64,000 nucleotides of DNA from Haloferula sp. BvORR071 (GTDB taxonomy: Bacteria > Verrucomicrobiota > Verrucomicrobiia > Verrucomicrobiales > Akkermansiaceae): positions 186,001 through 250,000 of the forward strand of contig NZ_BATP01000060.1 of the NCBI RefSeq assembly GCF_000739615.1, written 5' to 3'. Below the pieces are notes generated by a model. The model was not told where the DNA came from, did not search any database, and worked only from the letters and a program-made list of their open reading frames with translations. The position numbers and the translations under genes were made by a program. Of this stretch, positions 19,401 through 27,274 are shown piece after piece. Numbering within the stretch: position 1 is the stretch's first letter; each line of letters begins with the position of its first letter.

Positions 19401-19992
19401 GCGCCTGCGCCAGATCTGCTGTCACCCGGGCCTGATCGATCCGAAGTACCTGAAGGAAGAGTCCGCCAAGATGGAGTCGCTCTTCTACCTCTTGGACCAG
19501 CTCCACGAGGAAGGCCACAAGGTGCTCGTCTTCTCGCAGTTCGTCTCGATGCTGGACCTCATCAAGGCCCGCCTCGAACTCGAAGCGCGTCCCTTCCACT
19601 ACCTCACCGGTCAGACGAAGGACCGTAAGGGTGAGATCGAGCGCTTCCAGACCACCAAGGACCCGTCCGTCTTCATGCTCTCGCTGAAGGCCGGTGGCGC
19701 CGGTCTGAACCTGACCTCTGCGTCTTACGTCATTCTCTACGATCCGTGGTGGAACCCGGCCGTGGAAAACCAGGCCATCGACCGAACCCACCGTATCGGT
19801 CAGAAGAACAAGGTTATCGCCTACCGCCTGCTCACCCGCGACACCGTGGAAGAGAAGATCCGCATTCTCCAGCACCAGAAGACCCAGCTCGTGACGAACG
19901 TGCTCGGCGACGAAGGCTTTGCCTCGAACCTGGGACTGGAAGACCTGCAGTTCATCCTCAATCACGGCGGCGAGGACGAAGAGATGAGCTGA
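16498..19992 (+). CDS. SNF2-family DNA helicase/ATPase
   Basis: This 1,164-residue protein carries a complete SNF2 motor at its C-terminal end. Walker A is ADDMGLGKTIQ near residue 719, the DEAH-like box is DEGQQIKN near 822, LTGTPIENRL follows, and the helicase C domain ends with the motif VI-type RTHRIGQ near 1096. The first 700 residues are a long N-terminal region typical of bacterial SNF2 proteins, beginning with a segment that may be a degenerate SWIM-like module. Such ATPases move on duplex DNA and remodel or remove bound proteins. The gene stands alone and is followed by a strong terminator. No restriction or defence partner is visible, so a housekeeping role is the simplest reading. 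Confidence 0.94.
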   Translation: MNPDRATLNFLNSFPEDARKRGEKLQKEGTVTQIFGNHLFIQGRVEDETGTFRTSLRLQGNRWFGSCTAEDELVSGACQYATMMERMHRGEDLPESPNEFDDTPVLDIIEDKLGRELDDKEADFVSKIEKRYRRYVIEGELHDHDMVRITPRWEITTYEPLELWPMPPGDILEFWNYLAYAFYKKKLPYPEFMNVITDLAHVQKKMADWEQEREVASWYDRIEQVNERPPQDPPVDVAFRLVATINEARLEVKEGANGLWSQIREKNEIERLVTMHHQAALRMDAPSQVLWEHFLSYFREHNETTFDFDQEEACRFMNRVFRQPALKGYLVNLDEREFKVVTEALKWVCEDDPYDPNSFALQLVTESGENVSHSVRMLPGRKELYQSDETVFPGPPRWLEETEVMPRYLIPKRVIDSLEGVEFLRKIGASLPESLKKRVVDLELKPKFELKLVAGLTAAETEHLVIDVTAIESKERRTERLTKEGWELVEQQALKGKQLLRFAREDLYPVPGLLDEMGLTYDEKLLAFKSRITKQFPEKFAEWIKAMPEAVTLDIDLRLKSILNDPVTAAVRFEVINQEIDWFDLRIVIDVEGVNLSKAQIRQLVAARGGYVRMDDGSWMRLEIKLDADQREAVTRLGLDPFDLSGETHRMHALQLADPKAADVFDPKAWKRIKDRAGDIQVEVLPPVPDKLNATLRPYQVDGFRFLAYLSTNGFGGILADDMGLGKTIQSLTYILWLMEEAEKAKEDHRPVLVVCPKSVLDVWASEAQKFAPNVRVKVLRNREDLNVKETQEDIDMLVLNYAQLRVCGDLLNEIKWLTTILDEGQQIKNPDSKAAKCARELDSANRLVLTGTPIENRLLDMWSLMAFAMPGVLGSRAYFKKRFDKRKDPLSQNRLAARLRPFLLRRTKLQVAQDLPPRTEEEVYSKMENIQQELYKAELKRIQKALLGLDSDEAVKKNSFAILQGLMRLRQICCHPGLIDPKYLKEESAKMESLFYLLDQLHEEGHKVLVFSQFVSMLDLIKARLELEARPFHYLTGQTKDRKGEIERFQTTKDPSVFMLSLKAGGAGLNLTSASYVILYDPWWNPAVENQAIDRTHRIGQKNKVIAYRLLTRDTVEEKIRILQHQKTQLVTNVLGDEGFASNLGLEDLQFILNHGGEDEEMS

Positions 19993-20033
19993 CCTGGGTC
20001 AATTGAGCTTTCCAGCAAGATAACGCACCTAAT

Positions 20034-20070
20034 AAGGCGGCTGCTTCCCAAGGGCAGCCGCCTTTGTTTT
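20034..20070 (+). terminator. Intrinsic terminator after the SNF2 gene
   Basis: AAGGCGGCTGC and GCAGCCGCCTT form a perfect 11-bp stem with a 9-base loop, followed by TTTGTTTT. It starts about 40 bases after the helicase stop and is the strongest plus-strand terminator in the window. Confidence 0.88.
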
Positions 20071-20138
20071 GCAGTGGCGTATCCAGAGAGTCCGATCTGT
20101 TAGCCCCCGTAACATAATCCACGGTCCTCAATTTCGGA

Positions 20139-20438
20139 ATGATCTATCGCCTCGAATGCTCTAGCGGGAACATCCACGGACTGGACGAATACGTCTCTTA
20201 CTCCGAGATCGGCGCTGATGGCTATTGGTTACGCTATTTGGAGTTCCGGGCCGATGGCTCCGCACTCCGTTACACCACTCAGCATCCGGCCGACCATCTC
20301 GGTATCCTGCCTGAGGGAGTATGGGATGAAGTGGAAGCCTCCAAGGCAGAGTATGGCACGGTCACCCCGATCTCCCGTGCTCTCTTTGAGTCGGTCTGGT
20401 CCGCATCGCATTGCATGAACGACAAGCCGCCGCACTGA
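20139..20438 (+). CDS. Small hypothetical protein, DUF6881-like
   Basis: This 99-residue soluble protein has no signal or membrane segment. The order YSEIGADGYWLRYLEFRADG near the N-terminus and SRALFESVW near the C-terminus resembles the DUF6881 pattern, in which an E-I-D strand precedes R-x-x-E-x-F-x-DG and an FE-x-VW helix. Such proteins are often found near contact-dependent toxins as immunity-like genes, but no toxin is visible here. The family call is from memory of the pattern. Confidence 0.6.
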   Translation: MIYRLECSSGNIHGLDEYVSYSEIGADGYWLRYLEFRADGSALRYTTQHPADHLGILPEGVWDEVEASKAEYGTVTPISRALFESVWSASHCMNDKPPH

Positions 20439-20601
20439 GAGGATGAGAGATGGCCTTTGTTAGCTGGCTTGCTCTCTCCGCCCGCTCCGTGACATTGCCG
20501 TCACCTGGGGTCTCCGGAAGCAAAACCGCTTTGACTTTCGCCGTGCCCTGATAGGCGTGGCGCCGTCCCTCGATCGCGCCCCCACAACTTCTCCTTCTCC
20601 T

Positions 20602-21177
20602 ATGATCAATCCGAATTTAATCACGCCGAAGGGTCTCATGGCTATGGCCATCCTGGGTTTCGGTGGCATGTCCGCTGTCACCTGCCATTGGCTGACCGAG
20701 CCCATCCTGACCCCGGCGGATGTCACGCTGATCACCGGAACGGTCAAGGACGCCCACGAGACCACGGGCAAGAACCGCCATTTGGAAATCACCCTAGCGG
20801 AGCAAGCTCATCCCTTCCGCTGCTTCTCCTCCACCTATCCGAATGAGTTCAAGTTCGATCTGGATGGACGCTTGGGCCGTGGTGACACGATCACCCTTGG
20901 CGTGCCCAATACCGAGGTGGCCTCGCCGCGGCACAACCTCTTCAAGACCGAAACCTTCTACGAGATCGTCAGCATCTCGGTTGGTGGCGAGGTGGCACTG
21001 GCGCTCGGCTCCCACAACAAGCAGACCGAGATGAACCGGAAGATCGGTCCGTGGTTTCTGGGCGGGGTTGGATTGATTTGCCTTCCGCTCTTCTGGCTGG
21101 GCTTCCGTCACCGCAAGTCGCCGGGGTCACTCAGCGAAGTTCTCAAGGCGAAGAAAGAGACCCGGCAGGCCGCCTGA
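20602..21177 (+). CDS. Hypothetical two-TM membrane protein
   Basis: This 191-residue protein has one hydrophobic segment near residues 12-32 (LMAMAILGFGGMSAVTCH) and another near 150-170 (WFLGGVGLICLPLFWLGF). Between them is a beta-rich soluble region that is probably outside the cytoplasm. A short basic tail (RHRKS, then AKKETRQAA) follows. This fold is seen in many DUF3592-like membrane proteins, but I cannot name a family. The ATG at 20602 was preferred over one 15 codons upstream. It stands alone between two unrelated small genes. Confidence 0.7.
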   Translation: MINPNLITPKGLMAMAILGFGGMSAVTCHWLTEPILTPADVTLITGTVKDAHETTGKNRHLEITLAEQAHPFRCFSSTYPNEFKFDLDGRLGRGDTITLGVPNTEVASPRHNLFKTETFYEIVSISVGGEVALALGSHNKQTEMNRKIGPWFLGGVGLICLPLFWLGFRHRKSPGSLSEVLKAKKETRQAA

Positions 21178-21236
21178 GGGGATAGACGCAGGCTGATCTT
21201 GCGTGCCACGATCCTCGGTGGAGAATTCATGTCGCA

Positions 21237-21779
21237 ATGGATATACCATCTATCGAAGACATTGTCGTTGCGGATAAGGATGCGGATTTCGACAAGTTGC
21301 TGCGTAGGTCGGCCTTGATCACCGTGTTTTTGACTGCACGGGATAGCGACCGCCTCTGGGCAAAATCCGACCGGCTCAGGCAACAAATTGAGGATGCTTG
21401 CCGGGGCGTTTTCGGGGTCCAAGACATGGAGCCCCATGTATACATTAGCGACAACTGGTGGCCCGACCACACGCGGCACATCGAAGTATCTGCCGAATCG
21501 TTTCAGCAGCCCCTCTTTGAAGCTTTGCGTGCCTTGCTGGTCGCTGAGTTCGGCGAGTGGAGGATCCAGGTCGTGGTTTATCGCGATCCAATGGCTGGCA
21601 CTACCATGATTGGTTCTGTGCTGATCTGGAGCGACAAGCTGATTATTGACCGCGCGCTCTACGACTGGATGTACGATGGTCGGTTCGAGCTTCCACCGGG
21701 GGTTGAACCACGGTTTTTCAGTCTTGAACGCGACGATCTCGAATCCCCCCGCTACAATCTCATGAACGATCCGGTGTGA
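21237..21779 (+). CDS. Hypothetical protein
   Basis: This 180-residue acidic soluble protein has no recognisable domain. It is rich in Asp and Trp (DNWWPDHTRH, DWMYDGR) and looks like a compact alpha/beta protein. The amino acid make-up resembles immunity-type or contact-system proteins, but there is no toxin neighbour to support that. The AT content is a little higher than its neighbours, a weak hint of recent acquisition. Its coding potential is supported by length and the lack of a better frame. Confidence 0.6.
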   Translation: MDIPSIEDIVVADKDADFDKLLRRSALITVFLTARDSDRLWAKSDRLRQQIEDACRGVFGVQDMEPHVYISDNWWPDHTRHIEVSAESFQQPLFEALRALLVAEFGEWRIQVVVYRDPMAGTTMIGSVLIWSDKLIIDRALYDWMYDGRFELPPGVEPRFFSLERDDLESPRYNLMNDPV

Positions 21780-21854
21780 TTCCCGGGTGTCCCCTGCGAT
21801 CGGAACGCTCTCCGAATTCACAGTCGCAATCTTGCGTCCCTTGTCCGGAGTATC

Positions 21855-22586
21855 ATGTTTCCCGCTATGAAACACCTCAGGTTTGTAGCGGCGCTGCTTC
21901 TGCTGTGGGCCATTTCCTTTAGTCCTTGCCAAGCGCGGCCGGTGCAGTCGAAGGACATGAAGCAGCTGATGCAGCAATCGGCATTGGTCCTCGTCGGCAA
22001 GATCCTGACCGTCGCTCCGTCAGGGCTGACCACCGATCTCAGCTACCCGACCTGGAATGGCGTGGTCTTCGAGTGGTTGAAGGTGGAGGTCGAGGTGGTC
22101 GAACCGATCAAGGCCACCACCAAGGGCGAGAAGGTGCGGACCCTGATGCTCTCGACCCGCGGCGATGGTCCCATGATCAATCCGCCCGGCATGGTCGATC
22201 CCAAGGTCGGCCAGCATCATCTGCTGTGCTTGCTGCCCACCACCACCGACGGCGTGTATGCCTCGCTCACCGCGCCCTTCGACGATGACCAGTCGATCAT
22301 CCTCCTCGACCGCAAGGATTGGGCGCGCGCCACTTACTATGATGACAAGGGCAAGGAGGTCGCCTTCCAGGATCAGAACGACAAAAACCGGGCCCTCTGG
22401 AGCCTCGTCGATGCGAAGGGATCGATCCTCCCCGACGGAGCCGCGGCGATCCGCAAGCAATACAAGGCCGAGATCGCGACTCCGGTGGCCAAGGACCAGG
22501 TGATCCATCTCAAGTGGAAAACGCAGACCGGCAAGGGCGGCTGGCAATGGAACGTGCCGGACGAGGAAGCGCGGAAGAAGAAATGA
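21855..22586 (+). CDS. Secreted hypothetical protein
   Basis: This 243-residue protein has an N-terminal signal peptide (MKHLRFVAALLLLWAISF, ending near CQARPV) and is expected outside the cytoplasm. The middle resembles proteins that carry a beta-sandwich region ending in a PPGMVDPKVGQHHLLCLL stretch, but I cannot assign a family. The C-terminus is charged (EEARKKK). Of two possible starts I chose 21855, which has CGGAG five bases upstream; 21867 is also possible. Confidence 0.75.
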   Translation: MFPAMKHLRFVAALLLLWAISFSPCQARPVQSKDMKQLMQQSALVLVGKILTVAPSGLTTDLSYPTWNGVVFEWLKVEVEVVEPIKATTKGEKVRTLMLSTRGDGPMINPPGMVDPKVGQHHLLCLLPTTTDGVYASLTAPFDDDQSIILLDRKDWARATYYDDKGKEVAFQDQNDKNRALWSLVDAKGSILPDGAAAIRKQYKAEIATPVAKDQVIHLKWKTQTGKGGWQWNVPDEEARKKK

Positions 22587-22656
22587 AGCTGCCGCGGAAA
22601 AATGGATTGGTCACCTCAGGAGGTGGCAATTCGCCAAGCCCGCCCTAGCTTGGGGG

Positions 22657-23016
22657 ATGATGCCTCCGGAAAAGAATATTGATCTCACCGCCGCCTCCGA
22701 TCGCGCCCTGCAAATCCGCGAACTCTACACGAAGCTGGAGCAGCGGATGCATGGTGGCGCTTGGTCGCCGCAGGAACTCATGATCGGCTACCTCTACGAC
22801 CTCGGGGAGCTTGGCCGTTTGATCATGGCGAAGGAGGACCGCTGGGTGCACCAGGGCGATCTCCCGAGGGAGTTGGAAGACAAGCTGTCTGAATGCCTGT
22901 GGTGGGTTCTGGTCCTTGCTGAACGAACCGGTGTCGATATCAGCAAGGCCTTTACCGCGAAGATGAACGAACTGTCGGCGGATTTGACCAAGAGTGTGGA
23001 GAAAGGAGCCTCCTAG
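22657..23016 (+). CDS. MazG-like / NTP pyrophosphohydrolase-type small protein
   Basis: This 119-residue all-helical protein has the layout of the MazG-type pyrophosphohydrolase superfamily. A helix with YLYDLGELGRLIMAKE is followed by ELEDKLSECLWWVLVLAE and a closing helix with AFTAKMNEL. In the family, the ExxE and ExxD pairs bind Mg2+; here E and D residues sit at GELGRL and LEDKLSE, but the full E-E-E-D set is not certain. Such enzymes hydrolyse nucleoside triphosphates or related alarmones. It has no operon partner with a clear link. Confidence 0.7.
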   Translation: MMPPEKNIDLTAASDRALQIRELYTKLEQRMHGGAWSPQELMIGYLYDLGELGRLIMAKEDRWVHQGDLPRELEDKLSECLWWVLVLAERTGVDISKAFTAKMNELSADLTKSVEKGAS

Positions 23017-23128
23017 GGTTTTCTTGGGGCTGCTTCCCATTCGCGGTATCTCAGTATTGGGTTCCTATAGCGCGTCGCAGGTGCTAGGGGATGATCGAGC
23101 AAGGGCTCATCAAGAGCGCTTGAAAACC

Positions 23129-23356
23129 ATGTGCCCCTCCGAGAAACCACTGCCCAATCTCGCCTGTCCTGCATGCGGCTTTCCCAATCAATGTGCCGTC
23201 GCGGCATCCGGGGATTTCAATGCGCCGTGCTGGTGTCGGGATGTGGCCTTTCCCGACGGGCTGCTAGCGTCGCTATCGAAACACAGCGAAACGAGCGCTT
23301 GCATTTGTCGAGCATGCGTCGATGCGGCAAAGGAAGCTCTACCGATCTCGCGTTGA
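23129..23356 (+). CDS. Cysteine-rich CWC family protein
   Basis: This 75-residue protein has eight Cys arranged as in the cysteine-rich CWC family: CPACGFPNQC near the start, PCWC in the middle (the family name motif) and CICRACVD near the end. It probably binds a metal such as zinc; the role is unknown. I chose the ATG at 23129. The stop codon TGA overlaps the TTG start of the next gene, so translation of the two is likely coupled. Confidence 0.8.
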   Translation: MCPSEKPLPNLACPACGFPNQCAVAASGDFNAPCWCRDVAFPDGLLASLSKHSETSACICRACVDAAKEALPISR

Positions 23357-24303
23357 AGACTCGAGACTCACGACTGCCGGAGATTGTAGCGCTGCTCGCG
23401 CTGTGCGTCTTCGCTTTTGCGAGTCCTGCTCGCGCCGGTCTCTCGGCTCCCATTCCGTCCGCCAGATTCAGCGAGGACAAGACGCGCATCCTCGTGATCC
23501 GCGACGGAGGCCCTAAGTTCACCGATTCGCAAGTCGACAAGCCGCGCCTGCCGGACGGCTCCAGGCTAGACTTCCTGAAGGAATTCCCCCGCTCGGGGGT
23601 CTACGGATTTCCAAGGAAGGAGCTGATCTACGAGCTCGATTGGTTCTGCCTCGAAGGCGATCTACTGGCGAGCCCGGATCTGGAGCATCTCGTGCGGGTG
23701 AATCGCTTTGGTGAGCCATGGGCATTGAAGTTCTACGCCCATGGTCGCGAGACGGCCTCCTACAACCTGAGCCAGATGCTCCGCGGCTTTGCCGATAGGC
23801 GCTACCGGCCCTTCAGCACTTGGGATTATTACGATGAGTGGCTTGGGGACATCGATCTAAAGGGAAACGAGGTCACCGTGAAAACGATTCCGCGCCAGTG
23901 GGGAGGCCAGGCCTTTGGATATCACGAAACCCACCGCTTCGATCTTGCCAGCGGAGCCCTGCGAAGCACTCGCATCTTCAATGCTCCCTTGTACGGGTTC
24001 GTCCTCTTGTTGGTAGGCTTGGGCTTCCTTCTGTTTCGGACCTGCAGGAAACGGAAGGCCCCGCCCGACGCGGCTTGGGACCGCGCCCGCTCCTACAGTT
24101 CCTCCGACTCAATCACCTTCCTCCCCGGCACGCCCGCCAGCGCCCGGTCTAACAGCGCCTTCGCGATCCTCGCCGCCGGCACCACCCGATACCTCCGCGG
24201 CACCACCGGCTTCAGCGCCGTGAGCGCGAAGATCGCGACGCTCTCCCCGAGCCGGACTTCCTGCCGCTCGCCCCAGATCACGGAGGGCCGCACGATGGTG
24301 TAG
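23353..24303 (+). CDS. Hypothetical membrane-anchored protein with overlapping C-terminal extension
   Basis: The TTG start overlaps the TGA stop of the CWC gene (TTGA). The first 30 residues are signal-like (LPEIVALLALCVFAFASPA), the middle about 180 residues form a soluble extracytoplasmic domain, and a single membrane segment (YGFVLLLVGLGFLLF) lies near residues 214-230, followed by RTCRKRK. The open frame then runs 80 further residues across the end of the convergent SDR gene. That tail has no natural composition and may be read-through of a lost stop. The function is unknown. Confidence 0.6.
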   Translation: MKTRDSRLPEIVALLALCVFAFASPARAGLSAPIPSARFSEDKTRILVIRDGGPKFTDSQVDKPRLPDGSRLDFLKEFPRSGVYGFPRKELIYELDWFCLEGDLLASPDLEHLVRVNRFGEPWALKFYAHGRETASYNLSQMLRGFADRRYRPFSTWDYYDEWLGDIDLKGNEVTVKTIPRQWGGQAFGYHETHRFDLASGALRSTRIFNAPLYGFVLLLVGLGFLLFRTCRKRKAPPDAAWDRARSYSSSDSITFLPGTPASARSNSAFAILAAGTTRYLRGTTGFSAVSAKIATLSPSRTSCRSPQITEGRTMV

Positions 24304-24725
24304 GAGCAATAGCCCAGCTCATCCAGATCGCGCTCCACCTCGCCCTTGGTCCGCAGGTAGAAGCTCTTCGATCCCGCATCCGCACCCACGGAGGAATTCA
24401 GCGCATAGCTCCGCGCCCCATTCAGCAGGGCATGCCGGGCGACGAGGAGCGGATACTCATGATCGACCTTGCGGAAGGCCGCCTGCGAACCCACCTTCTT
24501 GATGGTGGTCCCCAGCGCGCAGATCACCGCATCCACGTGCCACCACGGCTCGCTGCCGGCAATGGATTCGTATTCGACCAGCGGATTCTCCAGGCGCGGG
24601 TGAGGGGGAAGCGCGCGGCGCGTCGGTGCCACCACATGCCCCACTCTCTTCTCATCGGCAAGCGCGAGCCGCAGAACCTCGCGGCCCACCGCCCCCGTTG
24701 CCCCTGCGATCAAGATGCTCGCCAT
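24093..24725 (-). CDS. NAD(P)H-binding SDR-type protein (atypical short-chain dehydrogenase)
   Basis: This 210-residue protein begins with the nucleotide-binding loop ILIAGATGAVGREVL and continues with an oxidoreductase-like core: VICALGTTIKKVGS, then ALNSSVGADAGSK and the FYLRTKGEVE stretch, whose Y-x-x-x-K pair is the usual SDR active-site set. YTIVRPSVIWGER is the C-terminal specificity segment of the HTATIP2/NAD(P)H-binding atypical group. The substrate is unknown. I chose the ATG at 24725, with GGAG just upstream; 13 further residues are possible. It converges with the membrane protein gene, overlapping its open frame by 211 bases. Confidence 0.88.
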   Translation of the reverse strand: MASILIAGATGAVGREVLRLALADEKRVGHVVAPTRRALPPHPRLENPLVEYESIAGSEPWWHVDAVICALGTTIKKVGSQAAFRKVDHEYPLLVARHALLNGARSYALNSSVGADAGSKSFYLRTKGEVERDLDELGYCSYTIVRPSVIWGERQEVRLGESVAIFALTALKPVVPRRYRVVPAARIAKALLDRALAGVPGRKVIESEEL

Positions 24726-24844
24726 GTCTCCGGATGAACAAAGCGAGCCCAAGGCTCCCGGCAACTGGGAACTTGATCGGAATGCTCAATCCCGGATTAT
24801 CCTCAGGCAATGACATCCTGAAATTAGCTTTTAGCCCAGATCCC

Positions 24845-25576
24845 ATGCCCCTCCCCGAAGAAACTCTCAAGCGCCATTGGCTCACGGCTGGCAGCAGCGA
24901 GCTGTGGGGTACCCGCCGAAGCTACTCCGCCATCGAATATGAGCGGCTGCCGCCCTTGGACTCCTCCTTGCGCGCCGCCTTCGAGTGGTTGTCCGATCTC
25001 CCGGATCGCGACTATTTTTGGACGCTGGAGAATGAGGAAAACCGCATCGACGGGCTGAAGGAGGTCGAAGAGCAAATCGATGACCTCGGCCTCCTGCTAC
25101 CCTTGGATTTCCTGCTCTTCTTCACTCAAGCGGAGCTGCGGAACCGGGTGCCCTCCTGCACGGGTTGCTTCCTGGGATTGTCGGAGGAGATCGTTCCTTT
25201 TCCCGATGCCCCCGGCTGCCATGCGCTGCGCTTCATGAATGACTCGCAGCACTGCGTGATGTGGTATCTGCTCTTCCAGCCCGACCTGCCACCGCGGGTG
25301 ATCAGCAGCGAATACTTCATCGAGCCGGACCTCTTCGAGGAGATGGACTACGAATGGGAGGGCGAATTCGATGAGGACGACGACGAAATCGAACCGCTTC
25401 CCTACGAGGAAATCCTTTCGGACATCTACATTTGTGCCGAGTCCTTCGGTGAGTTCATCCACCGCTTCTGCATCGAGAATACGATTTGGTATGCGCTGCA
25501 CGACGAGCTTCCCTTGGCCCAAGCCGAGCTGGACTACATCAACGCAGCCAAGGCCAGCAAGGACGGAACACCATGA
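24845..25576 (+). CDS. Hypothetical acidic protein
   Basis: This 243-residue protein has no signal or membrane segment. It is strongly acidic, with an Asp/Glu run in the middle (EEMDYEWEGEFDEDDDEIE), and has many aromatic residues near the ends. The overall pattern (LPPLDSSLRAAFEWL, then FLLFFTQAELRNRVPSCTGC) is reminiscent of SMI1/KNR4-type immunity proteins, but the match is not good enough to name it. It ends in an ATGA overlap with a 31-codon frame, so three genes here are translationally coupled. Confidence 0.7.
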   Translation: MPLPEETLKRHWLTAGSSELWGTRRSYSAIEYERLPPLDSSLRAAFEWLSDLPDRDYFWTLENEENRIDGLKEVEEQIDDLGLLLPLDFLLFFTQAELRNRVPSCTGCFLGLSEEIVPFPDAPGCHALRFMNDSQHCVMWYLLFQPDLPPRVISSEYFIEPDLFEEMDYEWEGEFDEDDDEIEPLPYEEILSDIYICAESFGEFIHRFCIENTIWYALHDELPLAQAELDYINAAKASKDGTP

Positions 25577-25668
25577 ATCCATGGCTCTTCGATCAGTCCC
25601 GCAACTGTGCCACCATCACCATTCGCCAAGTGATGGAGGGCAGGGAGCCCATCCTGTTGATGCCATGA
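25573..25668 (+). CDS. 31-residue coupled micro-ORF
   Basis: The frame begins at an ATG overlapping the previous stop (ATGA) and ends in a TGA overlapping the next ATG (ATGA again). It encodes 31 residues beginning MNPWLFDQSRNCATITIRQV. Overlaps at both ends suggest it is translated, either as a micro-protein or as a relay for coupling. It could also be the truncated N-terminus of a longer lost gene. No function is known. Confidence 0.45.
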   Translation: MNPWLFDQSRNCATITIRQVMEGREPILLMP

Positions 25669-25904
25669 AGATCGAAGACATCCCCACCGCGACCTTCAAC
25701 CTCATCTCGGACGAGCTGGTCGCCGCGGGCTGGAAAGTCATCGAGGAATACGACGGCTTCGATGCCTGGATCGACTACGGCCTGCTGGTGCTCAGCAAGG
25801 ACGGCGTCAACATCCGCATGGAGTGGGACAATTGGATGGAAGGCATCATCGAAGGGCCTGATCATCTGGTGGGACCGATCCGGCTCTGGCACGGCCTGAA
25901 ATAG
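25665..25904 (+). CDS. Small hypothetical protein
   Basis: This 79-residue soluble protein has no recognised domain. It is acidic and rich in Trp and Gly (WDNWMEGIIEGP), with an SMI1-like or immunity-like flavour. Its ATG overlaps the TGA of the 31-codon frame, so it is the third coupled frame of the group. The small size and context fit a poorly characterised accessory gene. Confidence 0.6.
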   Translation: MKIEDIPTATFNLISDELVAAGWKVIEEYDGFDAWIDYGLLVLSKDGVNIRMEWDNWMEGIIEGPDHLVGPIRLWHGLK

Positions 25905-25957
25905 GCGGTCGTCTGCCTTTCCTCCCTGTACCAGGCATGCTACCCCACCTGCACCCG

Positions 25958-26395
25958 ATGCACAAAAGCCTGCGGCCCTCCACCTATTTCCTGCTGCTCC
26001 CCGTCGCTGCCGCAATTGTCGTCGCGGCCCTCGTGCTCGCGGTAGCTCCCATGCAACTGCTTCGCGGCATCGGGACGGGTGCAGTGCTAGGAGTCGTCTT
26101 GGGCGCTCTGCAGCTGCGCGCCATCTCTGATGCGGCCGAACAGTTGCTGGCGAGCGGGTCCGCGCTCGAGGTCCGCCGCGCCCTGATGAGTTGCAAAGCC
26201 GGTCGTTTCTCGATCTACGGATTATGGGGCGTCGCCGGGATATTGGCGGTGGTCTCCAGCGTCGGCGGGCGGATCTCGCCGCTCGGCTTTGTTGCCAGCT
26301 ATGCCGCGCTGGTTTTCGCCAGGGATCTGGTTGCGCTCAAAGGCTGCTTCATGCTCCAGCGCAGGAGTGAGCAGGGAAAGGCACCTAGGAAGTGA
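25958..26395 (+). CDS. Hypothetical membrane protein
   Basis: This 145-residue protein has about four hydrophobic segments, including FLLLPVAAAIVVAALVLAV and LWGVAGILAVVSSVG, and a short basic C-terminus (RRSEQGKAPRK). It is probably an inner-membrane protein. I chose the ATG at 25958; an ATG at 25937 adds seven residues and neither has a clear ribosome site. It has no recognised family. Confidence 0.6.
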   Translation: MHKSLRPSTYFLLLPVAAAIVVAALVLAVAPMQLLRGIGTGAVLGVVLGALQLRAISDAAEQLLASGSALEVRRALMSCKAGRFSIYGLWGVAGILAVVSSVGGRISPLGFVASYAALVFARDLVALKGCFMLQRRSEQGKAPRK

Positions 26396-26459
26396 CCTGA
26401 GGTCTGAGCTCGGAACAATCGCCTCGCCATCCGGCCCCGCTCCTGCGAAGGATGGCGAC

Positions 26460-27017
26460 ATGAGGGCCATCCTAGTATCGGGTGGATACGATCGGCCGCT
26501 GCTCGATCGCATCAATCTGTCCCCGCGCGTGAAGATCGCGCTGGTGGCAGGCGGCTACCTCCTTGCCATTGGCAGCGCCTTCGCCGTCGTGGTCTGCCGT
26601 CTGCTTGCGATGAGTGCCTTGGGCATTGCCCGGGTGGATAGCGGGATGGCAGCCTTCAGCGACTTCCTGCTTTTCCTCGCGGTCTTCGGGATTGCTGCGG
26701 TGCTACCGACGGCGGCGGCCCTTTGGTTCCTGAGGCCCTATCCGGCATTCTGGCGCGGCTATTCCATTGTGGGTCTGGCCTTTGCCTCCGTGGCCTTGAT
26801 TGCCTTCGTCACTTGGTTCTTCGGGGATTCCACCACCGCGATTGCAGCCATCGCCTTCTTCCGGATTCTCTTCGCGCCCTTGTTCACCTTGGCCTTCCTG
26901 CTCTCCGGGGTTTTCGCCCCGCAGCGTCGCGCCCGCCTGTGCTTCCTGGCTGCCACTGTCATGGAACTCACGGCCATCGGCGGCTGGATAATCACTTGTC
27001 TGATCCGGAATGTTTAA
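26460..27017 (+). CDS. Hypothetical multi-spanning membrane protein
   Basis: This 185-residue protein has about five membrane segments, for example VAGGYLLAIGSAFAVVV, FLLFLAVFGIAAVLPTAAAL and GWIITCLI near the end. AAGGA lies a suitable distance upstream of the ATG at 26460, which supports this start over the longer frame. Family and function are unknown. It may be co-transcribed with the small membrane gene before it. Confidence 0.65.
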   Translation: MRAILVSGGYDRPLLDRINLSPRVKIALVAGGYLLAIGSAFAVVVCRLLAMSALGIARVDSGMAAFSDFLLFLAVFGIAAVLPTAAALWFLRPYPAFWRGYSIVGLAFASVALIAFVTWFFGDSTTAIAAIAFFRILFAPLFTLAFLLSGVFAPQRRARLCFLAATVMELTAIGGWIITCLIRNV

Positions 27018-27274
27018 GGCTGCGGCTCCGTGCTGCACCTCAACTGTTTGCGTAACCCGATGGACTTTCAGCTTGTCCACATTTGTGCACAGGTCTAGGT
27101 GACAGCTGCGTTTTGCAATTTCCCGGGAATCCCCGATTCCTGCTGTTCCCGGGACTTTGCGCTGCCCCCTCCGGTTATGACCGCCCCTTCCTCGGTCGTT
27201 CAACTTATCAACGGAACCATATCCGGTTCCGGGGTCGCCCCGTGTGTGGATTCCTCCGCCAGCCCGTCACGGAC
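27018..27274. promoter_or_regulatory. Upstream region of the FecR-barrel/cyclase operon
   Basis: These 257 gene-free bases precede a two-gene signalling unit and should hold its promoter. The longer open frame of the barrel gene extends into it from 27083, but those residues do not look like a natural N-terminus. I see no confident -35/-10 pair; a short TGTGCACA palindrome at about 27083-27090 is noted only. Confidence 0.3.

Noticed and set aside
17746..19965. Long antisense open frame across the SNF2 gene
   Set aside because: It lies opposite a strongly conserved helicase gene and has no recognisable domain. Long antisense frames are expected in GC-rich coding DNA.
26947..27274. TGTGCACA palindrome as a Crp-type site before the FecR-cyclase operon
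   Set aside because: The flanking half-sites do not match TGTGA-N6-TCACA, and an 8-base palindrome alone is weak evidence.
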